DNA from: Neocallimastix lanati (nom. inval.) | Lineage: Eukaryota > Neocallimastigomycota > Neocallimastigomycetes > Neocallimastigales > Neocallimastigaceae | Length of the DNA stretch: 64,000 nucleotides | NCBI GenBank assembly: GCA_016946835.1 | Contig: JACVTC010000143.1 | Span: 1 to 64,000, forward strand | Reading direction: 5' to 3' | Part shown: positions 1-10,300 of the stretch, piece by piece | Numbering within the stretch: the first letter of the stretch is position 1 | How the letters are laid out: each line of letters begins with the position of its first letter | Translations under genes and position numbers: made by a program | The notes under the pieces: generated by a model | What the model saw: the letters and a program-made list of their open reading frames with translations, nothing else | Told to the model about the DNA's origin: nothing | The model's database searches: none

Positions 1-1584
1 GGTTTATGAATACGGAAGAGATCATTTAGGTCTTTCTTGGGAACAAATAAAACAGAAGCAGCAGCTGGAGATTTAGATTTTCTAATAAATTTTTTGTCTT
101 CATTTTCTTTAATATAATTCTTCGAAGCTAGAGGTTCTTTTTCAGTTAAGGGGTAGATTGGGTCATAATGAAGTTTTTCATTTTGTTTGGGTTTAATCTC
201 GCTATCAAAAGGACAATAAGGAGGTGATTCATTAGTGTATATTTCACTGAAAGTGTCTATAAATGGAAGTAATTTTTTTGGTAATAATTTGCTTATTTTA
301 TTATTAATTTCTTCATTTTCATTTTTGTCATTTTGTTTAGTAGTGTTTAAAGGAACATAAGAAGTAAAGGAGTTAGGGATGATTAAACAATTTTCAACGC
401 AATAATTGGAATTAAATCTTAAGACTTTATTTTTGAAGTCAATATCAGGATTGTGAGTAGAAATCCATTCGAAACCTAAAATAGCACAATAAGAAGGAAG
501 GTCAACCACATAGAATTGAGTCTTACATTTGTGGTTATTATAAGTAATGGAAATAGGAAGAGTTTTACCAAGAATAGTTTGCTTTCCACCGATGCCAGAT
601 ACCTTAGGAAAATTAGTTTTAGTTGAATACGGGATATTATTTTCTTTAATATAGTAGATATCCATTAAATTGATTTGAGAACCAGTATCGAGAAGAATTT
701 TAGCAGTAGAATTTGTATTATCAATACTTAAAGAAAATTCGTAAATAGGAAGATTTGAGTCAGAAACTCTAGGTCTAGAAATAGGTTTTGATTCGGGATT
801 AGAAACATAAGTGATACTTGATGAAGGTTTATTTTTATTTTTATATTTATTTTTAAGTGGACAATTGTCGAGAGAATGTTCAGAGGATCCACAATACAAA
901 CAAAGATTTTCTCTTCTTCTTCTTTCTTTTTCTTCTTGAGATAGAGGTCCATGAGGTTTGGATTTAAATTGCTTTTGGAAAAAGAATGATTTTTTGCTCT
1001 TTTTATTTTTATTATTATTACTATTATTTGAATTTTGACCTTGAAGATTGGAGAATTGTCTATGAGTAGAAATACGATTATCGATTCTAGATGCAATTGT
1101 TTGCATAGCAAGGAGGGTTTGAGGTCCAGGAAACATTTCTAAAATTCTAGTAGCAATATGGTCATGTAGACCGGCAAGAAAGGCGTCCATCTTGGCTTCT
1201 TCATTCCAAGAAGATTCATCGGCGTATTTATTAAATTCTAAAATATAATTTCTGACTTCACCAATTCGTATTTTTGTTTGATTGTTCTTAATTTTCTGGT
1301 TGGCAATAAAGGTAGAGTCGTAGCTTCCAAATACTGATTTTTAATCTAGCAATGAATTGATTATAATTAAGGAGACAGGATCTTGGTTTTCAATAAGGGT
1401 AGCAGCCCAAATTCATGCGTTTCCATACAAACGAGAAATGATATAGATTACTTTAGCTCATCGTTTGCAAATCTTTCCGTTGAATCATAAAATAAGTTCC
1501 TTTTAGCTAGAAATCCTTTAAAGAATCGACGATCACCAGCAAAACCGTCCTTAAAGTAGGATTTTCTTGATAATAGTTGTCCAT
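1..1584 (-). pseudogene. Decayed Ty3/gypsy gag-protease-RT fragment
   Basis: Reading leftward from an ATG at 1584, the frame encodes a retrotransposon gag (recognisable blocks FFKGFLAKRNLF, IISRLYG, IWAATLIENQDP, KSVFGSYDSTF). A CCHC knuckle follows (CLYCGSSEHSLDNC, near 860-905), then a retropepsin segment (ILLDTGSQINLMD, near 675-700), then the linker to reverse transcriptase ending in AASVLFVPKK at the left edge. RT, RNase H and integrase lie outside the window. From about 1345 to the left edge the frame is open for some 1.3 kb. The gag N-terminus is broken by two in-frame stops (near 1347 and 1412) and two apparent one-base frameshifts (near 1548 and 1465). The protease DTGS is intact, so decay is recent or partial. 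Ty3/gypsy assignment is firm from domain order; the lineage is not determined. Confidence 0.8.
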
Positions 1585-2829
1585 ATTAAAATAAATAAGG
1601 TAAAGTAGAATAAGTTTTCAAAGGTAAAGAATAGGCGGTAGAATCCAGAAGTTCCCAAAGTGGTAGTAGAGATTCCAATAATCCAAAAGGGTAGATAGGT
1701 AGTAGCGATTCCAAAAGTTCAAAAGTTGTTTATTGGTAGGTTTCCAAGGTTAATGGATAAGAACACAAAATTTTAATAACACTTTATAATATTTATAATT
1801 AAATATTTTATTTTATAATTATTTATCAAAAATTACTGAAATATAAACTAGATTATATAGTATTGGACCAACTAAATATATAATCTATCAAAGTTTTATA
1901 CGATAAGTTCCTTTAGCCTTTTAGTGATAACGCAGATAAAATCGATTGTTAATGTCTTATAGACAAAAGGAAGTAATATTGTTAGATTCTTTATTATGTC
2001 TAACTTATTGTTAGCTGAAAAGAATAAAACAAATTATTTTCCCCTATATCAATAGTATCTGAACACTAAAATGTTACGAAAACAGAGACCAACTTCTGTC
2101 GCTTTGGAAGTCGTATAAACCTTATATTTATATTTTAATCTTTGTTTTCTTAATTATAAAATTATAATATTAATTATAAAATTATTAATTGATAAAATAG
2201 AATAGTACTATTGACTCACAACTATAGAAAAAACCGTCAGTACTATTATAACTAGTGCCGCGAGTAAGCACGAAATAAAATTTTAAAATACTATATAGTT
2301 TTAATCTTACGCCTTCGGTGACGTAAGCTCCTTATTCGCCAGAGTTGTTGCAAACCTAGAACCGTTTTCCTTTATAATAGGCTACGGTGCTCTCTTATAG
2401 AGTTTTACCTAGTCTAGAACCAAATCTATTCGTCGAGTGCAACACTAAAGAAGATAATTCTTCTAACTCTGTATATGAGCTCTATTCGCTCGTATAAACG
2501 CTTTATAAATAAATAAATAAAAAATAAAATTGCACAGGTTTTTCTTGCTATTATTTCAAGCAAGTAATTTATTAAAATAATTAAAAATAAAAAATTATTA
2601 TTATAATTATTAATATTATTAATATTATTATTATTTTTTTTTTTTTTTCTAAAACTAATTGATTTATTCACTAAATTAATCTAAAATATTTATCTAAAAA
2701 TTAAAATTTTTTTTTTTTTACTAAATTAATTTAATATTATTTATCTAATTATAAATTAATTATGTTGGTAAATATTAGAATTAATTTTAAAGGGTTAAGG
2801 TAATACAAGATTAATTTAATATTATCTAA

Positions 2830-2886
<57 letters not shown>

Positions 2887-3900
2887 GTTAAGGTAATGTA
2901 AGTTTTATCTTAATAGGGTAGTACAAATTTAATTTGAATTATTTGATCGGGTAGTACAAGAATTTTTGTTATAAGAATTAATTTCAACAACCATAGGATT
3001 AGGATTATCCGGTAATATAATAGATTCAAAGGGTTAAATTATATAATAGTGAAGGTAACTTAGAACAGACAAGGTGATAATTGGAATAGGAATCAATAGG
3101 CAGTAATTATTCGTCTGGGAAGAGATAAAATCCGAGATTAAAAGATATAGAAGTCCGGTATTAAAGAGATAGTAGATAAGAAGATTTATTCAAAGATTAT
3201 TAGACTAAGATAGAGAGAACCGGAAGAGTAGGTATTTGTTCTTTAATAGTAGAATAGTAAAAGTAGAAACCCAACGATTGTCAAAAGATATTGAGAAGGT
3301 AGAATTCCTAAAAGTACGGTAGAATGTCTGAGGAATAGCGTAAAGGTATTGAGGGCTTGGATTAGCAGGTGCTTTTATTGTAACGGAGGTGCTTCTATTG
3401 TAACGGCGGGACGGGGTATAGAAACACACAAAAGAAGAAAACTCAATAGGTTTACACTATTTGTATAAATAATTCGTTTTATTAGAAATATTTTTTATTA
3501 ATTATAAAATTTAAAATAATTATTAATATTAATCAACAAGGTAATATTTCGAATTACTTATACGTTAATTATTATTAATAAAAGCACGAAGAAAAATATT
3601 TTCATTCGTGAAGTTCGCACTATTTATACTTTTAACGGAAAAACAGTTTTAACATGTAAAAATAATTTTAAAGAAATATTTAGAAATATGTTTGTAATAA
3701 TTAATAATGTAAAGTTTCTAGAATATAGATTTTAATTGATGAAAATGAATCTTATCAAAAAAGAATAAAATAATTTATATAATAAGAATTTCTAAATTCA
3801 TTTCGGTTAAATTACAAACCGAAAGAATCTTTAACTTTCTATAATTTTATACAGAAAGAATATTCAAGAAGATATTATTAATAATTAATAAAATAATTAA
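1585..3900 (-). other. Leader and probable LTR region of the left Ty3/gypsy element
   Basis: No convincing gene. G+C is higher than in ordinary intergenic DNA here, as expected for element leader sequence. 1640-1740 holds short diverged repeats of a 'GTAGTAG-GATTCCAA' motif. 2303-2340 is the exact reverse complement of 5276-5313 in the leader of the neighbouring Ty3 element. A second short match (AGAGCTCAT-type, near 2466-2485) occurs in the same order, so this is the homologous leader of an oppositely oriented element. 2640-2960 contains poly-T tracts and diverged copies of a 'GGTTAAGGTAAT' motif. I could not delimit the LTR. The frame at 3205-3429 (minus) lacks family features. Confidence 0.5.
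2303..2340 (-). repeat. Leader hairpin, inverted copy of 5276-5313
   Basis: These 38 bases are the perfect reverse complement of 5276-5313. Read on the minus strand they contain CTTACG and CGTAAG arms that pair, with an inner CC/GG pair and a three-base bulge, giving a compact hairpin. It lies about 720 bases upstream of the gag start of the left element, comparable with about 945 bases in the right element. Confidence 0.75.
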
Positions 3901-3920
3901 TAAAATAATTATCAATGCAA

Positions 3921-3995
3921 AATGGGTTGAGGTGTGAGTCGAACCCATGAAGTATTGGTCATGGTCAGTATAACTAACCATTGAACCAAAGTTCT
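3921..3995 (-). pseudogene. tRNA-like sequence with Pol III A and B boxes
   Basis: On the minus strand, TGGTTCAATGG (3988-3978) fits the A-box consensus and GGTTCGACTC (3945-3936) fits the B-box except for its last base. The two starts are 43 bases apart, normal for a tRNA gene, and a T-run follows the predicted 3' end. The fold is poor: the acceptor arms do not pair, the anticodon stem is mostly mismatched and the T-stem has mismatches. It therefore looks like a degenerate tRNA gene or tRNA-derived sequence that may keep a Pol III promoter. The predicted 5' end (about 3995) lies only about 15 bases from the Ty3 element that starts at 4010. Confidence 0.45.
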
Positions 3996-4009
3996 AATTT
4001 TACTAACTG

Positions 4010-4505
4010 TGATAAGAATGTACTAAATAATGCATTCTTAATTAAATCTACGATTTATTTCTAATACATTATGTGTACATTATTATTTTTGTACTTTAAT
4101 AAATTTTTAAATCCAAAGATCAAAAATTAAATCAAAAATTATATTAAACTTTATATTTTTATATTAAATCTTATATTAATAGTAATATTTTTATATATTT
4201 AAAACTTATATTAGCAATATTAATAATAAATCTTATTTTTTTTATATTAATAATGAAAATTTATATTAATAATATTTTTATATATTGATAATTAAAAATT
4301 TATATATTATATTTTAACTTTTTATTATAAAATTTTATATCGAAATGTTTTATTTTATATTGAAAAATATTTTATTTTATTAAAAACCTTTATATTAGAA
4401 TAGTATTTTTATTTTTATTTGAATATTTTAACAGATTGTAATAAAAATTATAGCCAATTAAATAAATTCTTATTAGTAATATTTTAGATATTTTTAAATA
4501 AATAA

Positions 4506-4549
<44 letters not shown>

Positions 4550-4868
4550 TTTTATTAATATTATAAATGTATTTTATTTATATTGTTATAATTAAATTTT
4601 ATATAATTAATTATAAAAATCAATTTAAATTTAATAGTTTTTAAAAAAAAAAAATAAATAAAATGTAATTTAGTGGCAAGAACAACTTTTATGCCTTGAA
4701 AAAAAGTATAAATAGTTGTAAATTTTGCTACTAATTTTTAAATATCATCAAATAAAATAAAATAAAATCAAATAAAATCAAATAAATTTATAAATAAAAA
4801 TAATAAATAAATAAATAAAATTTGTGTTTCCTTACTTTATTTTTATTTAATTCTCTAAAACCTTAACA
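4010..4868 (+). repeat. 5' LTR of the Ty3/gypsy element
   Basis: 859 bases, TG...CA ends. It repeats at 11180-12041 with only an A-run length difference (near 4506-4547). A TATA-like TATAAATA lies at 4707-4714, preceded by the only locally GC-containing stretch (GTGGCAAGAACAAC), so it probably holds the element promoter. Confidence 0.93.
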
Positions 4869-4874
4869 TTTATA

Positions 4875-4891
4875 TGGTGGAGATATCGGGG
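4875..4891 (+). other. Primer-binding site (tRNA 3' end)
   Basis: TGGTGGAGATATCGGGG lies six bases after the 5' LTR. Its complement ends in CCA after a plausible discriminator and acceptor strand (acceptor 5' strand would be GGAGATA), as expected for full-length tRNA priming. The tRNA identity is not assigned. Confidence 0.7.
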
Positions 4892-4949
4892 AATTAAATA
4901 GAAATAATAGTAAATAACATAGATTTTTTTAATTTTTTTTTATTTTATA

Positions 4950-5005
4950 TTGATAAACAAGTAAGTCGTTAATCCTTTGATTAACCCATGGCGCTTGTTT
5001 GATAT
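4950..5005 (+). other. Nested hairpin in the Ty3 leader
   Basis: GTTAATC and GATTAAC pair around a four-base loop, and outside them AAACAAG pairs with CTTGTTT across an internal loop. It lies close downstream of the PBS, so a role in RNA folding or packaging is possible but inferred. Confidence 0.4.
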
Positions 5006-5275
5006 ATATATATAAAAAAAATTTTTTTTAAATAAGTAAAATTAAGATTCTAAAAAAAACAAATTTTGTAAAATTATAACAAGGAGCGGATAGAGCTCAT
5101 ACACAGTGTATTCTCAGATAGCAACAAATTAACTCTATTCATAGTAGGTTATTGAATAGTAGTTAATTTGGAGATTAATTGGAAAGTAGACGAAGGTATT
5201 TGGTTACCGACCCGGTAATAATAGTTCAACCTTCAACGTTTCAACACACGAAGGTGCGGGTACTTTCCAAGCACT

Positions 5276-5313
5276 GGCGAATAAGGAGCTTACGTCACCG
5301 AAGGCGTAAGATT
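5276..5313 (+). repeat. Conserved leader hairpin shared by two Ty3 elements
   Basis: Identical over 38 bases to the reverse complement of 2303-2340 while surrounding leader sequence has diverged. CTTACG/CGTAAG arms plus an inner CC/GG form a bulged hairpin with a GAA loop. Conservation against a diverged background suggests a functional RNA or DNA element. Confidence 0.7.
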
Positions 5314-5887
5314 GTTTTTTTTATATAATTTTTTTTACTTTTCTTTGTGCTAGTTATAAGGCACTTTATTATATAAAGTATCAGACTTTGGCTAACTTCG
5401 CCATTTAAATTTTTTTTATTTTTTTTTATTACTGGTACTTTATTTGTTATATAATTCCTGTAATAGAATCTTAATTTACTTTGAAAATATTGTGTTTTTA
5501 GTTAATTTTTATTAGTTAATAAAAATATTATTGAATACTTTTAAAATTTTTTTATTCCGTACATAGATTATCGGATTAAGTTTATCCTACATAGTAATTG
5601 GGCTAGTGGGCTCTGAACTGCTATATTTTATATTGAATATAGTAATCGTGGCACACGCGTGGCATGACACCATTAGGTAAGCTGCACGTCAGACAGTGTG
5701 TACTATCAGATTGTACGACAATAAAGATTATTTTTTTGTATTTAATAATTATAATTAATTAATAATTTTATTAGCTATAACAATACAATATTTATCGTTT
5801 AAAAAGAAAAATTTTTGAAAGGTGAAAATAATAAATAAAACTTTGCTTCTAAATTTATTACTACAAATATACTAAATTACAAAATTC
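5314..5887 (+). other. Unexplained part of the Ty3 leader
   Basis: Non-coding, mostly A/T with a GC-richer patch near 5570-5720. I see no open frame, repeat or named motif in it. Confidence 0.4.
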
Positions 5888-6085
5888 AAGTGGTCGATAA
5901 AGATTTCGAGCTTGAAAAATATTCTATTAAGTTGTCGATAAAGATTTCGAACTTAAAATTATTCTATTAAGTTGTCGATAAAGATTTCGAACTTAAAATT
6001 ATTCTTAAAAAAGTAGTCGAAAAGAACCTCGTGCTTTATAATTTCTACTAAGTTGTCGATAAGGATTTCGAGCTTATACTTACTA
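5888..6085 (+). repeat. Five tandem hairpin units in the Ty3 leader
   Basis: About 40-base units begin near 5888, 5929, 5969, 6012 and 6050. Each has an AAGTT-type 5' arm, a GTCGA core and a TCGA-ACTT-type 3' arm that can pair. The arms vary between units yet mostly still pair (AAGTT/AACTT, AAGTT/AGCTT, AAGTA/TGCTT with G-U wobble). The array ends about 170 bases before gag. Confidence 0.65.
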
Positions 6086-6257
6086 AAGAAAGCAAATAAA
6101 ATTATTATTTTCAAAAATTACTAAGATATATTGTTTTAAAATTTGATTCGATATTAAATTACTTGTTAAATTATATTTTTAAAGTTGGACTTTCAAATTT
6201 ATTCGTATTTAATAACCTCGTTAATTTACAATAAAAAAATTATTAACTAAAAACGAA

Positions 6258-7163
6258 ATGTCTACTAAAAGTACTTTAAGTTTTAAAGAATTAAAGAAAG
6301 AATTACGAGACATAGTGAAGCTTAGCAAGGACAATTTAGATATAAAGTCCTGGGCTACTGAATTAAAACTTTGGATCAAGATACAAGGTATCACAGATCC
6401 GGAAACAATATTTAATGCTTGTTTACTTACCAGCTCTGGTGAAGTACAACGCGTTATTGAAGATTTGGGAGAAGATAGTGATGATGAAAGTGATGATTCA
6501 TCAGATGAAGAAGAAGATGATGAAGAAGAAAATGTTGATGATGATAAATTTCCTTCTCTTGAAAAAATTATTTCAAGTCTTGAAAATTTTTACGGTATTA
6601 AAGAAGACCAAAATTTACTTCTTAAAGAACTTCGTGCAATGCGAATTAAAAGAAACGAAAAGATTAAAGACTTTAATGTAAGATATAGAACTTTGTACAC
6701 TAAACTTGATAAAAAGAGAAGAAAGCGCATTGGTGTACTAGATTATATTGACTCTATTCAAAATAATTATGAAGCCTGGAAGAAATTATCCCTTAAAGAT
6801 GATATAAGTATGGAGAAAGCTTTCAAAATTGCCGAGAAAGTAGATAGACTTTCTGTAAGGAACAATAATATTAATACCTATAATGTTAATAATTCCCAGC
6901 ATAATCAAAATAATCAAAACAGTACTACTTCAAGACTTTATCCTAAAAGAAGAAACGAAACTTTCCAAACAAGTCAAACAAATAATAAACTGAAACCTCA
7001 AGATATTATAGAAGAATCAACCCAGAAAATGAGAAATTTATCTGTTAAAACTTGCTTCTTCTGTAAGGAAGAAGGTCATTACTCATACTATTGCCCTCAA
7101 TTAAATAAGATTATGGAAAAAAATAAAAAAGAAATATATTCCAAAAAGTCTTTAAACTTCTAA
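6258..7163 (+). CDS. gag: Ty3/gypsy Gag
   Basis: 301 residues. Residues about 75-92 are an extreme acidic run of Asp, Glu and Ser. The middle (LRAMRIKRNEKIKDFNVRYR) matches the retrotransposon-gag fold that builds the virus-like particle. Residues 266-279 are a CCHC nucleic-acid-binding knuckle (CFFCKEEGHYSYYC). The ATG follows an A-rich stretch (AAAAACGAA) and opens the only long frame after the leader. The last codons overlap a TTTAAAC slippery heptamer three bases before the UAA, so most ribosomes should make Gag and a fraction Gag-Pol. A GGSGAA-type start signal is not expected in a fungus. Confidence 0.92.
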   Translation: MSTKSTLSFKELKKELRDIVKLSKDNLDIKSWATELKLWIKIQGITDPETIFNACLLTSSGEVQRVIEDLGEDSDDESDDSSDEEEDDEEENVDDDKFPSLEKIISSLENFYGIKEDQNLLLKELRAMRIKRNEKIKDFNVRYRTLYTKLDKKRRKRIGVLDYIDSIQNNYEAWKKLSLKDDISMEKAFKIAEKVDRLSVRNNNINTYNVNNSQHNQNNQNSTTSRLYPKRRNETFQTSQTNNKLKPQDIIEESTQKMRNLSVKTCFFCKEEGHYSYYCPQLNKIMEKNKKEIYSKKSLNF

Positions 7164-7184
7164 ATGGGAGCAGAAGCACTCCCA
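7151..7184 (+). promoter_or_regulatory. Programmed -1 frameshift signal, gag to pol
   Basis: TTTAAAC at 7151-7157 is in the correct phase (T TTA AAC in the gag frame). Seven bases (7158-7164, including the gag UAA) separate it from a stem of TGGGAG (7165-7170) and CTCCCA (7179-7184) around an eight-base loop. After a -1 shift the frame stays open through 7346 into pol. Slippery site, spacer and stem all match the established -1 frameshift layout. Confidence 0.82.
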
Positions 7185-7345
7185 ATGACAAAACAATAGC
7201 TTCATTAAATAATTTACAAAATAATACTTTTACCAAGAATACCCCAATTGATAATAATTCCTTTAATAAAGAATCTGAAGAATCTGATTTTAGTGACACA
7301 ACTGAAAGTGAGGATAATATCATTATAAATGCTATAAAAAGAAAA

Positions 7346-10300
7346 ATGAATGATAATAACAGCGAAAAGGAAGAAAATAATTCCAAGAAAGTACATAAAA
7401 GTTTAAAAGATAATCCACGTCCTTTCGCAACTCCTGCTTTAAGAAAGAAGAAAGAAAATGAGCTACATAATAAACCAAATAAAGTTTATAAAAATCAAAT
7501 ACTTCCTTCAATTTTAACTCAACCAAATATTAACAAAGAAAAACAAAAAGAAAAGGAATTAAGAAATATAACAAGAGTAAGAGAAAGTAAAGAAGAAAAC
7601 AACAATTATTCATCAAAAGGAAAGAAAAAAGTTGAATCTGAAGATATACTTGTAATCGATAATGAAATAGAAGATATAGAAATGAATAAAGATAATCAAC
7701 AAAATAAAACTAATACTTTGGAAAAATTAATTTCAACAAAAACTAAAGAAACTAATAATGAAAATACTCAGTTAGTAAAAAGGAATATCAAAATGATGAA
7801 TAATAAAGAACCTTACAATATTATGGATGATTTAAATAATCTTAAATCCAGTATTACGATAGGTCAACTCTTGAATGCATGTCCGAAAATTCGTTCACAA
7901 TTAACTCAAGGTTTAAAGTTAGAAAAATCTAAAATAATTGGAACTGTAGACAATGTAATAGCACGAACTTTATTAGTGAATAACTATGATCATAGCTACA
8001 TAAGTAAAAGTAATGAAGTAGCCGAAGAAGACTTAGCAATGGTTGATGCAAGTGTTGACGGAGTACTAGGAAAACTTTTAATTGATTCTTGTAGTAACCT
8101 AAGCATCGTTACTAAGCAGTATTTTGATAAATTACCTGGTGAATATGAAACAGTTGGAAAAAGTCGTGGAAGAATCCAACTAGCAACACAAGATGAAGAA
8201 TACTCGGAAGGAATTATTGTTCAATTACCAGTAAAAATTAATAATTATGAATTTAATGCGGACTTTAGAATTATTGAGAAAGAAGACTCATTTTATGATA
8301 TGTTAATAAACTTTAAAACTCAAATCGATCATTGTTTATTTATTCATCCGACCTTAAACAGTTTATGTAAACTTTTGTCAGAAAGTGAATACGAAGAAAT
8401 AGCTAAAATAAATAATCAATATTATGATGAAGAAAGTATAATTTGCACTATTAGAAAAGTTAAAGAAACGAATAATGAAAAGGAAATTATAAAGGAATTA
8501 ACTCCAATGGAATTTATTGAGAGTGATGAATTTTTAAGTACCTTAAATAAAGATTATAAAGAACAAATTATTAAAATTCTCAAAGAAATGATTGACATAG
8601 TTGCCACTTCAACAGAAGAACTAACTCCTTCTAAACTTTCACCACATAAGATCCGTTTGAAAGCAAATGCAAAGCCAGTAAAATTAAGAAGTTATAGGTT
8701 AACTAAATTAAAATCAGATATCTTAAAAGAAGAACTTACAAAGCTTATTAAGAAAGGATTGATAGAACCATCCTGTTCAGAATGGTCATCTCCAGTAGTA
8801 CTCATTCTAAAACACAATGGAAAGTGGCGCTTGTGTATTGACTACCGAAAAGTCAATGATATGACAGAAAAAGATTCTTATTCAGTTCCATATATAGATG
8901 AAATTTTTGATAGTCTCGGAGGATCTAAAATATTTACAACTCTTGATTTATTTTCTGGTTTTCACCAAATCTTAATGGATGAAGAAAGCGTTGAAGTAAC
9001 CACTTTCACTACTAAGTTTGGAAATTATCAATTTAAGGTTATGCCTTTTGGACTTACTGGAGCTCCCTCAACCTTCCAAAGAGAAATGAATAAAATTTTA
9101 TTCCCTTTTATTGGTGAATTTGTTTATGTATTTATTGATGATGTTTTGATCTATTCAAAAAGTATCGAAGAACATTTAATTCATATTAAACAAGTATTAG
9201 AAGTATTTAAAGAAAACAAGTTAAAAATTAATATTGAAAAGTGCCATTTTCTTCAAACTGAAGTTGATGTATTAGGTCACAAACTTACTACTAAAGGATT
9301 AAGTCCCATGGAAAGTAAAATAACAGCTATTAAGAAGTGGGAAGCCCCTTCATCAATTCATGAATTAAGATCATTTCTAGGAGCAATAGGGTATTATCGT
9401 GACTTTATCCCTAAATATGCTCAAATTACCTCACCTTTATGTAAATTATTGAAAAAGAATACTAAATATGAATGGAATAAAGAACAACAAGAAAGCTTTG
9501 AACTCCTAAAAGAAAAATTAATCAATGCACCTATTCTAAAATTTCCGTCATTTGACAAACCTTTTATCATTAGAACTGATGCTTCGTATAATGGAATTGG
9601 TGGAGTTCTTTTACAAAAAGAAGAAGAAACCGGTAAGGAGCATCCAATACACTTTATAAGTAGAAGTTTGAAGAAAACTGAAAAGAATTATGGTATCACA
9701 GATTTGGAAGGAACAGCTTTATTTTACTGTATGACTAAATTTAAATCTTATATTGAAGGAAATCCATTACCTACAACTATTTACACAGATCATAAACCAT
9801 TAGTTGGTTTATTTAAGAATAAAGAACCTTTGAATGCAAGGCAAACAAGATGGTGTCTAACCGCTAGTATGCTTGGAATTAATATAAAATATGAATCAGG
9901 CAAAAAGAATGTGTTAGCTGATGCTCTTTCAAGAATGAAAAGTAAGGAAGAGAGAAAGATATTATTAACAAAAATTACTAATGGAAATAATGAAGAATTA
10001 TTATCTAAGGTTATAAAGGAATTTATTAATGAAAAGTTTACTGTTATTGATGGTGAAGATTACTTTATCGACAATGGAAATTATAGAAAATTAATAACGG
10101 ACGAAAATGAAAGGTTTAAATTAATTTTAGAAGCTCATAATATTGGCCACGAAGGATATTACAAAACATATCAAAGACTTAAGAAAAACTTTTATTGGAA
10201 TCATATGATTAAAGATATCAAAAGAATTGTTAGTAATTGTGAAAAATGCCAATTAAATCGTCCTCAACCATATCCAGAACCAACCGAAAACCATCCAACT

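Noticed and set aside
728-1111. Minus-strand frame of 127 codons
   Set aside because: Out of frame with the clear gag-protease reading (CCHC, DTGS) through the same bases.
3205-3429. 74-codon minus-strand frame in GC-richer DNA
   Set aside because: No start context, no family motif, and it lies in retrotransposon leader/LTR territory.
3921-3995. Functional tRNA gene
   Set aside because: Pol III boxes are present but acceptor and anticodon stems do not pair, so I list it only as tRNA-like.
6415-6681. 88-codon frame inside gag
   Set aside because: Shadow of the acidic stretch of gag; no independent features.
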